Positions 1-6,649 of a stretch of DNA of 6,649 nucleotides are shown piece by piece (the stretch's first letter is position 1; every line of letters begins with the position of its first letter). The notes below the pieces were generated by a model, which ran no database searches, was not told the DNA's origin, and saw nothing but the letters and a program-made list of their open reading frames with translations. The stretch is from Pseudomonadota bacterium (lineage in GTDB: Bacteria > SAR324 > XYD2-FULL-50-16 > JAHJRI01): assembly GCA_022360105.1 (NCBI GenBank), contig JAKSDL010000125.1, positions 1 to 6,649 of the forward strand. Direction: 5' to 3'. The position numbers and the translations under genes were made by a program.

Positions 1-94
1 TCATTCACACCTGAGGTGCTGAAGAACTCGTGTTGGTATATCTTTTCTTGGGTCATTGAAGATGATTTTGATCGAATGATTTTATTTTAGGTGC

Positions 95-107
95 GTCCCT
101 ACGGGAC
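95..107. repeat. Short GC-rich palindrome (GTCCC-TAC-GGGAC)
   Basis: A perfect 5-bp inverted repeat, GTCCC and GGGAC, with a 3-nt loop, standing out in AT-rich surroundings. It directly follows the possible ORF end at 88-90, so it could be a weak terminator for a plus-strand gene outside the window or another dispersed intergenic palindrome. Only one copy is seen here. Confidence 0.4.
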
Positions 108-194
108 TCAATTGATATAGGTTTGAATGACCAGAGGTTAACATCGCCGGCTACCGCTATGTCGCCTCTAATAGGCTGATTGAAAATATTTTTC

Positions 195-340
195 ATTCAC
201 AATTAGCAATTGATTATTAAAAAAACCTGCAGTTCAAATAATCAATAATCAATTGCTAACAACTAATAATCAACGGTTGAGTCCAATTGATGGGCAACAA
301 GTTGCCCATCCTACAACTAGGTTTTGTAAAATGATAAATG
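195..340. repeat. Direct repeat unit, copy 1
   Basis: This unit recurs 268 bp downstream at 456-608. Bases 212-300 and 480-568 are identical over 89 bp. Beyond 300 the match decays, with about 8 mismatches in the next 40 bases. Copy 1 lacks one GATTATT-like 7-8 bp step present in copy 2. It contains a perfect 16-bp inverted repeat (203-218 with 244-259, beginning TTAGCAATTGATTATT) around an A-rich loop with a CTGCAG core, followed by a REP-like palindrome at 289-314. It has no coding capacity. It looks like a dispersed intergenic or non-autonomous element, and its family is not recognised. Confidence 0.85.
289..314 (-). repeat. REP-like palindrome 1 (GTAG head, minus strand)
   Basis: GATGGGCAAC (289-298) and GTTGCCCATC (301-310) form a perfect 10-bp inverted repeat with a 2-nt centre. 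On the minus strand the palindrome is directly preceded by GTAG (311-314). A GTAG or GGAG tetranucleotide next to an imperfect palindrome is the known signature of REP sequences mobilised by REP-associated tyrosine transposases (RAYTs). No such transposase is in the window. Confidence 0.65.
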
Positions 341-353
341 TTATCTCAGCAAT

Positions 354-379
354 GTAGGATGGGTAACTCGTTACCCATC
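354..379 (+). repeat. REP-like palindrome 2 (GTAG head, plus strand)
   Basis: GTAG (354-357) followed by GATGGGTAAC (358-367), a TC centre and GTTACCCATC (370-379), a perfect 10-bp inverted repeat. It is the same element as palindrome 1 in the opposite orientation. A C-to-T change in the left arm is matched by a G-to-A change in the right arm, so pairing is kept. The pair 289-314 and 354-379 thus forms an inverted, BIME-like arrangement. Confidence 0.65.
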
Positions 380-409
380 AGCCTGAACAATAGCCTAATA
401 TATCGGAAC

Positions 410-440
410 GGTGGATCTGCTGCCGCTTGGTCCACCCTAC
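410..440 (-). repeat. REP-like palindrome 3 (GTAG head, minus strand)
   Basis: GGTGGA (410-415) and TCCACC (431-436) form a 6-bp stem with a 15-nt loop. On the minus strand GTAG (437-440) directly precedes it. The stem sequence differs from the GATGGG group, so this is a second sub-type, and the larger loop holds GC-rich sequence that may pair further. Confidence 0.5.
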
Positions 441-463
441 AGCTCTTCATTAACAATTCACAA

Positions 464-527
464 TTATCAATTGATTATTGATTATTAAAAAAACCTGCAG
501 TTCAAATAATCAATAATCAATTGCTAA
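464..527. repeat. Long AT-rich inverted repeat inside copy 2
   Basis: Bases 468-486 (CAATTGATTATTGATTATT) are the exact reverse complement of 505-523, a 19-bp perfect stem with an 18-nt loop, A7 then CCTGCAGTTC-like sequence. Past one mismatch (467/524) the pairing continues for three more bases, giving 22 of 23 pairs. The arms contain CAATTGATTATT steps. It could fold into a hairpin or cruciform, or be the terminal-repeat remnant of a small mobile element. Confidence 0.85.
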
Positions 528-556
528 CAACTAATAATCAACGGTTGAGTCCAATT

Positions 557-582
557 GATGGGCAACAAATTGCCCATCCTCC
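557..582 (-). repeat. REP-like palindrome 4 (GGAG head, minus strand)
   Basis: The counterpart of palindrome 1 within repeat copy 2: GATGGGCAAC (557-566), AA, ATTGCCCATC (569-578). One of ten pairs is lost (C566/A569). The head on the minus strand is GGAG (579-582) instead of GTAG. GGAG is the other tetranucleotide known from REP families. Confidence 0.6.
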
Positions 583-645
583 AACCGGATTTCGTAAAAT
601 GATCAGTGCAAACTTGGTAAGCTCCATGGGAACCAAACATAGCAG

Positions 646-664
646 CCAGCGGTTTTAACGCTGG
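646..664 (-). terminator. Candidate hairpin terminator of lacZ
   Basis: CCAGCG (646-651) and CGCTGG (659-664) form a 6-bp GC-rich stem with a 7-nt AT loop, starting 8 bp past the lacZ stop codon. On the minus strand no T-tract follows the stem, so it is not a canonical intrinsic terminator. It may still act as a 3'-end stabiliser or a weak terminator. Confidence 0.4.
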
Positions 665-672
665 AATACGCC

Positions 673-3819
<3,147 letters not shown>

Positions 3820-4485
3820 TTAAGTGTTTTTGATACCATTCAGCAGAATTGCCACCAGGTTTTCGATCAGGTCATCGGAATTCTTAATATTGAATTCCAA
3901 TTCCATCTCTTCTTTGCGAGAGGCCATTCGTTGACACAAACTCAGCAAGGTCTGATCAAACGTTTTTGCTGTCAAATAAGGATCGATTCCAGGTCTGATG
4001 CTGCCATCATCGATGCCCTCTTGAATAAACGTTACCATGGGATCGATTTCAAAATCCTTGTTAAAAATCCGATTCATCTCTTCAGCAAGCTCAGCAGGCT
4101 GCTGACGATAGTTGAAGTAGTGATCGAAAGCGCCGGTGAATTTATAGTAGTCCGGATAGAGCCTGTAAGATCCCAATATCAGTTTAAAATGGAATGATAC
4201 TTTTTCAAATCCATTGCCTTTAGCCTTGCTCAGTTGCTCTTTGTATTGAGGCAACAGAATTTCACGATAGAAATAATGTTCAATGGCAAAAGCCAAATCC
4301 TCTTTGCTGGGGAAATAGCGATAGAGTGTGGCCCTGCTGATTTGTGCTTTCTCCGCAATCTCTTTCATATTAACGACTGCCAATCCTCTTTCTGCAAAAA
4401 GCTCCTTTCCGGCGTCCAAAATTGACTGCAATCGCTTATCCCGGTTATCCAGACGTTCCTGTTCCCTTAGTAGTTTTGTACTCAT
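3820..4485 (-). CDS. TetR/AcrR-family transcriptional regulator
   Basis: A 221-residue protein with a clear TetR-type N-terminal DNA-binding domain. Residues about 18-65 contain the ILDAGKELFAERG helix, the helix-turn-helix (about 39-58, MKEIAEKAQISRATLYRYF) and the FPSKEDL segment that follows it in the family. The remaining 150 residues would be the all-helical ligand and dimer domain, which is too variable to name a ligand. Upstream are a TTGACA-type promoter and a perfect dyad at 4512-4531, spaced as expected for a self-regulating repressor. The gene sits 6 bp before lacZ on the same strand, so its probable targets are its own operon and therefore the beta-galactosidase. A galactoside or derived inducer is plausible but unproven. 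The start ATG at 4485 gives a normal-length N-terminus, and no Shine-Dalgarno is visible before it. Confidence 0.93.
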   Translation of the reverse strand: MSTKLLREQERLDNRDKRLQSILDAGKELFAERGLAVVNMKEIAEKAQISRATLYRYFPSKEDLAFAIEHYFYREILLPQYKEQLSKAKGNGFEKVSFHFKLILGSYRLYPDYYKFTGAFDHYFNYRQQPAELAEEMNRIFNKDFEIDPMVTFIQEGIDDGSIRPGIDPYLTAKTFDQTLLSLCQRMASRKEEMELEFNIKNSDDLIENLVAILLNGIKNT

Positions 4486-4511
4486 GCTTTGATTTAATAC
4501 TCTTGTTTAGT

Positions 4512-4531
4512 AATGAGACACGCGTCTCATT
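4512..4531. promoter_or_regulatory. Candidate TetR operator (8+4+8 dyad)
   Basis: AATGAGACACGCGTCTCATT is a perfect 8-bp inverted repeat (AATGAGAC / GTCTCATT) with a 4-bp centre, ending 27 bp upstream of the tetR start. Size and symmetry suit a TetR-family dimer or dimer pair. It lies just downstream of the proposed -10 element and would cover the transcription start, a classic repressor position. I found no second copy of the dyad in the window. Confidence 0.75.
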
Positions 4532-4533
4532 GA

Positions 4534-4562
4534 TAGATAGTTCTTTTTCCTTTCAATGTCAA
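4534..4562 (-). promoter_or_regulatory. Candidate promoter of tetR-lacZ
   Basis: On the minus strand a perfect TTGACA (4557-4562) is followed by a 17-bp spacer and TATCTA (4534-4539), a weak -10. The predicted start near 4527 falls inside the dyad at 4512-4531. Caution: if the host is a true Bacteroidota, its main sigma factor prefers a different consensus (TTG near -33, TAnnTTTG near -7), which is not evident here. Confidence 0.45.
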
Positions 4563-4564
4563 GA

Positions 4565-4581
4565 TTAGGGGTTACCCCTAA
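4565..4581 (-). terminator. Perfect dyad at the kdgK stop: terminator or binding site
   Basis: TTAGGGGTTACCCCTAA is perfectly symmetric (8-bp arms around one central T). As RNA it gives a 7-bp stem with a 3-nt loop, directly abutting the kdgK stop codon at 4582. The sequence after the stem lacks a T-run, which weakens the terminator reading. The dyad ends 2 bp before the TTGACA of the tetR promoter and is centred about 46 bp upstream of its predicted start, so an activator or second regulator site is an alternative. Confidence 0.5.
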
Positions 4582-5649
4582 CTAACGCATAACCGTTGCG
4601 TCCTGTTTGTGGATTAATTGTCGGACTTCATTTTGATCGACCATGGAATTATCCCCGGGAGTTCCCATTACCAGGGCGCCATGGGCAATTCCATGGTTGA
4701 TTGTTTCATCATGGGGGAGACTATTCAACAGACCGTAAATCACTCCTGAAGCAAAACCATCACCACCACCCACGCGATCGTAAATATCCAGATTTCGACA
4801 TTGCATCCCTCGATAAAAGGTATCGTCAATCCACAACACTCCGCTCCAGTCGTTTACATTCGCCGATTGCACAATTCTCATGGTAGAGGCGATCGCTTTC
4901 AGATTAGGATACCGGTCGGCCAGCACACCGATGGCTTTTTCAAACAAGGGATAATCAAGTGAAACGGGGTTGGTTTCAAGGGAATCAACGCCAAACAGCA
5001 CATCTACCTGCTCCAGAATGTCTGAATTTACTTTGTCGGCCGCCGCTTTACCACCCCTTTCCTGCCAAAGGGATGGCCGGTAATTCAGGTCATAAGAAAC
5101 GATTGTTCCATATTGTCGGGCAATATCAGCAGCATGAATAATAACTTCAGGGGCGGTATCTGACAATCCTGCAAAAATGCCACCGGTGTGAAACCATCGA
5201 ACACCTTGATTTCCAAATAAATCTTCCCAATCGATATCTTTCGGATTCATTTTTGATATGGCTGTATGGCCTCTATCCGAAGCGCCAAGCGCAGCCCTTT
5301 TGCCAAAGCCTTTTTCCAGATAGTAAACTCCGTTTCGTGCAGACCTGCCAATGCCGTCATCAGGTAACCATTTAACCAGTGAGGTATCTGTGCCTCCTGA
5401 TGTTATCAGTCCTTTTACCAGTTTACCGATTTCGTTATCGACCAAAGCCGTGGCAATGGCAGTATTTTTTCCAAAACAGGTATGGAGTCCGCGGGCAACA
5501 TTGTATTCGCCACCGCCTTCCCAAACCTGAAATGACCTTGCATTTCGAATTCTGGTGTCTCCCGGGTCAAATCGTATCATGACTTCGCCCAATGAAACCA
5601 AATCAAACTTTGCCTGGCCCTGCTTTAGTTTAAGGTTTCTTTTATTCAT
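4582..5649 (-). CDS. kdgK: 2-keto-3-deoxygluconate kinase, PfkB sugar kinase family
   Basis: Phosphorylates 2-keto-3-deoxygluconate (KDG) with ATP to KDPG, the substrate of the aldolase encoded just upstream. PfkB features visible: LGEVMIRFDPG (about 20-30), a substrate-side glycine motif EGGGEYNVARG (about 44-54), RWFHTGGIFA (about 151-160), SYDLNYRPSLW (about 185-195), and the ATP/anion-hole signature DRVGGGDGFASG (about 291-302) with Asp297 as the likely catalytic base. The signature reads GGGD where many PfkB kinases have GAGD. At 355 residues it is longer than E. coli KdgK (309) and belongs to a longer subfamily found in several phyla. The ATG lies inside eda, with an 8-bp overlap, and AGAAGG about 9 bases upstream is a fair ribosome binding site. 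The next Met (24) lies within a core strand, so this start is favoured. Fructokinase or another ketose kinase is the alternative, but pairing with eda argues for KDG. Confidence 0.88.
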   Translation of the reverse strand: MNKRNLKLKQGQAKFDLVSLGEVMIRFDPGDTRIRNARSFQVWEGGGEYNVARGLHTCFGKNTAIATALVDNEIGKLVKGLITSGGTDTSLVKWLPDDGIGRSARNGVYYLEKGFGKRAALGASDRGHTAISKMNPKDIDWEDLFGNQGVRWFHTGGIFAGLSDTAPEVIIHAADIARQYGTIVSYDLNYRPSLWQERGGKAAADKVNSDILEQVDVLFGVDSLETNPVSLDYPLFEKAIGVLADRYPNLKAIASTMRIVQSANVNDWSGVLWIDDTFYRGMQCRNLDIYDRVGGGDGFASGVIYGLLNSLPHDETINHGIAHGALVMGTPGDNSMVDQNEVRQLIHKQDATVMR

Positions 5650-6274
5650 GGCTACCTACCTTCTTTACGGCTATCTTCACCGATTCAAGTACTTTGTCGA
5701 ACCGGTTGTTTTCCAACCATTCCGATTTAACCATCCAACTGCCACCGCAGGCGATGACGGTATCTAAACCCAAATAGTCGTTGATATTATCCGCGGTAAT
5801 CCCTCCTGTAGGTATAAAGTTAACCATGTGATAAGGGGCTCCCAAAGCTTTGAGTGTTTTAATTCCGCCATAAGCTTCAGCAGGGAAAAACTTTAAATGA
5901 GTGAGACCTGCCTCCAATGCCATTTCAATATCTGTTGGATTGGAGATGCCGGGGAAAATCGGGATGTCGAGCTTTTGGCAATGCCGGACGACTTTGGGAT
6001 TGAATCCAGGCGACACTACAAATTGCGCTCCGGCGTCCCTGGCTGCCGATGCTTGATCCACTGTTAATACGGTTCCGGCACCTAATAGTAAAGAGGAGTT
6101 TTTGGAAAGCAATCTGATGGCATCCAGGCCTGAATCTGTCCTGAGCGTAATCTCGGCACAGGGTAATCCTCCTGCTGCCAACGCCTCTGCCAAGGGTTCA
6201 GCTTCAGAGGTCTTATTAATGGTAACGACAGGTATTATCTTTAATTTTCTGAATTTATTAATAATATCGCTCAT
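5642..6274 (-). CDS. eda: KDPG aldolase (2-dehydro-3-deoxy-phosphogluconate aldolase)
   Basis: Class I aldolase that splits KDPG into pyruvate and glyceraldehyde-3-phosphate, the last step of the Entner-Doudoroff and hexuronate routes. Its 210 residues match the family length, a single TIM barrel. Visible: IIPVV (13-17), EITLRT (41-46) with the catalytic Glu41 and phosphate/pyruvate-site Arg45, GAGTVL (65-70), SPGFNP (88-93), the Schiff-base Lys128 in LKFFPAE, and the phosphate-binding PTGGI (155-159) and GGSWM (177-181) loops. The first gene of an eda-kdgK operon, its last codons overlap the kdgK start (ATGAATAA). No Shine-Dalgarno is seen before its ATG. Some family members also cleave KHG or 2-keto-3-deoxy-6-phosphogalactonate; the kdgK neighbour favours KDPG. 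Regulation probably runs through the palindrome at 6328-6342 and the divergent IclR-type protein. Confidence 0.94.
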   Translation of the reverse strand: MSDIINKFRKLKIIPVVTINKTSEAEPLAEALAAGGLPCAEITLRTDSGLDAIRLLSKNSSLLLGAGTVLTVDQASAARDAGAQFVVSPGFNPKVVRHCQKLDIPIFPGISNPTDIEMALEAGLTHLKFFPAEAYGGIKTLKALGAPYHMVNFIPTGGITADNINDYLGLDTVIACGGSWMVKSEWLENNRFDKVLESVKIAVKKVGSHE

Positions 6275-6319
6275 AGTGCAAATCGATTGACATGTGGGAG
6301 GGAATTACCGGAAAAAAAC

Positions 6320-6350
6320 AATCATTGTTCCATAATATGGAATCATTGTT
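6320..6350. promoter_or_regulatory. Candidate IclR-family operator with flanking direct repeats
   Basis: TTCCATAATATGGAA (6328-6342) is a perfect 7+1+7 palindrome of the TTCC/GGAA type common among IclR-family operators. It is framed by two exact 10-bp direct repeats AATCATTGTT at 6320-6329 and 6341-6350, offset 21 bp, two helical turns. It lies 53 bp upstream of eda and 125 bp upstream of the iclR-type gene. The minus-strand TATTAT inside it (6332-6337) could be the eda -10, but no good -35 is found. A dimer-of-dimers binding mode is possible. Confidence 0.65.
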
Positions 6351-6374
6351 TACATAATGAGATTACTTTAATAG
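6346..6374 (+). promoter_or_regulatory. Weak candidate promoter of the iclR-type gene
   Basis: TTGTTT (6346-6351), a 17-bp spacer and TAATAG (6369-6374) give a poor sigma70-like match. An overlapping TTG (6346-6348) with TAGAATTTG (6372-6380) is one base off the Bacteroidota -7 element TAnnTTTG. Either would place the right-hand direct repeat over the -35 region, which suits autoregulation. This is weak evidence. Confidence 0.2.
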
Positions 6375-6402
6375 AATTTGAGCAAGCTGACAAGAAGAGG
6401 AT

Positions 6403-6423
6403 TTAATCCGGAACCGGAGTTAA
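6403..6423. promoter_or_regulatory. Second dyad in the iclR leader
   Basis: TCCGG (6407-6411), AA, CCGGA (6414-6418) is a perfect inverted repeat. With one bulged G (6419) it extends to TTAA on both sides, giving nine pairs. It lies 44 bp upstream of the iclR-type start, in the leader of its transcript, and may be a secondary regulator site or an RNA hairpin. It shares no clear sequence with the TTCC/GGAA palindrome beyond its symmetry. Confidence 0.4.
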
Positions 6424-6467
6424 GGTCCCAAAAGATCATGTTTAAATAAAACTGAAAATGCATGTAA

Positions 6468-6649
6468 ATGACAACGAAGGTACAATCTTTAGATAGAGCG
6501 TTTGATATTCTGGAATTGATTTCTAATGAAAGGCGAGGTTTGGCACTATCTGAGATCAGTTCCAAGGTCTCGCTTCCCAGGAGCACTACCTACCGTCTCC
6601 TGGCTTCATTGCAGGGCAGGGGATACATTGAAAAAGATCCTGTCTCCAA
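6468..6649 (+). CDS. IclR-family transcriptional regulator, 5' part only (KdgR-like)
   Basis: The first 60 codons of a gene running off the right edge. The translation starts MTTKVQSLDRAFDILELI and continues with the winged helix-turn-helix of IclR regulators: LALSEIS, VSLPRSTTYRLLASLQ (about residues 34-49) and GRGYIE at the wing. The C-terminal effector domain (GAF-like) lies outside the window. The start is fixed by an in-frame stop directly before it (ATG-TAA-ATG at 6462-6470), and the leader has no Shine-Dalgarno. E. coli KdgR, the regulator of KDG metabolism, belongs to this family. The divergent placement next to eda-kdgK and the palindrome between them make a KdgR-like role likely, but the effector cannot be inferred from this fragment. 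Confidence 0.9.
   Translation, partial: MTTKVQSLDRAFDILELISNERRGLALSEISSKVSLPRSTTYRLLASLQGRGYIEKDPVS

Larger units (their letters stand above)
456..608. repeat. Direct repeat unit, copy 2
   Basis: Second copy of the unit at 195-340, in the same orientation, with an 89-bp identical core. The copies are separated by 356-379 and 410-440, which hold REP-like palindromes of other sequence and orientation. The identical core beside a diverged right end suggests recent duplication or gene conversion of the left part. Copy 2 carries two GATTATT steps on its left arm and so has the longer hairpin. Confidence 0.85.
1..672. other. Gene-free, repeat-dense region downstream of lacZ
   Basis: I can support no gene here. 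Bases 1-90 are open in plus frame 1 and end in TAG, so they could be the last 29 codons of a gene entering from the left, but the translation is not recognisable. The rest is built of repeats: a GC hairpin near 95-107, two direct-repeat units (195-340 and 456-608), and four short GC-rich palindromes. It lies past the 3' end of the tetR-lacZ unit, where intergenic repeats commonly accumulate. Bases 110-192 contain no structure I can name, apart from a small GCCT/AGGC inverted pair near 163-175. Confidence 0.75.

Noticed and set aside
8..18. CACCT-G-AGGTG palindrome
   Set aside because: Short, inside a possible coding tail, with no other copy or supporting context.
195..608. Repeats considered as a CRISPR array
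   Set aside because: Only two long units of unequal length with internal palindromes, no regular 25-40 bp repeats or unique spacers of constant size, and no cas genes.
5102..5112. ATTGTTCCATA, identical to the left part of the candidate IclR operator
   Set aside because: Only a half-site, within the conserved kdgK coding sequence and without the matching right arm. Chance or codon-driven identity is the simpler reading.
6287..6292. TTGACA on the plus strand upstream of the iclR-type gene
   Set aside because: No -10-like hexamer at 16-18 bp spacing (GC-rich and A-rich sequence follows), and it is 176 bp from the start codon.

Overview
The window holds sugar and uronate catabolism genes. Four complete genes lie on the minus strand and one partial gene on the plus strand, with a repeat-dense, gene-free segment at the left end. 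The likely source is Bacteroidota or a related lineage such as Balneolota/Rhodothermota. This is an inference from the AT-leaning intergenic DNA, the near absence of Shine-Dalgarno sequences before most genes, and the style of the KdgK and GH2 proteins. No phylogenetic marker gene is present, so the assignment is tentative.

Layout, left to right. 1-672: no supported gene. It contains a GC hairpin, two near-identical direct repeats of about 150 bp that each hold a long AT-rich inverted repeat, and four REP-like palindromes with GTAG or GGAG heads. 673-3813 (-): a complete cytoplasmic GH2 beta-galactosidase of LacZ type. 3820-4485 (-): a TetR-family regulator only 6 bp upstream of lacZ, evidently co-transcribed. 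In front of it lie a TTGACA-type promoter and a perfect 8+4+8 dyad (4512-4531) that would cover the transcription start, which suggests autoregulation of a tetR-lacZ unit. 4565-4581: a perfect dyad touching the kdgK stop codon, either a terminator or a binding site. 4582-5649 (-) and 5642-6274 (-): 2-keto-3-deoxygluconate (KDG) kinase and KDPG aldolase, overlapping by 8 bp in the order eda-kdgK. 6275-6467: divergent regulatory region with a 15-bp TTCC/GGAA palindrome framed by 10-bp direct repeats 21 bp apart. 6468-6649 (+): the first 60 codons of an IclR-family regulator, cut by the window edge.

How it fits together: Eda and KdgK form the two-step module that turns KDG, the common intermediate of hexuronate, pectin and alginate breakdown, into KDPG and then pyruvate plus glyceraldehyde-3-phosphate. 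The divergent IclR-type gene is the natural candidate for its regulator (KdgR-like). The tetR-lacZ unit releases galactose from beta-galactosides and appears to be controlled separately. Its place beside the KDG genes may reflect shared use of mixed galactose- and uronate-containing plant or algal glycans, but that is inference. I see no clearly new biological system. The most distinctive points are the REP-like cluster with compensatory base changes, the TetR control of a beta-galactosidase, and the compact operator architectures.
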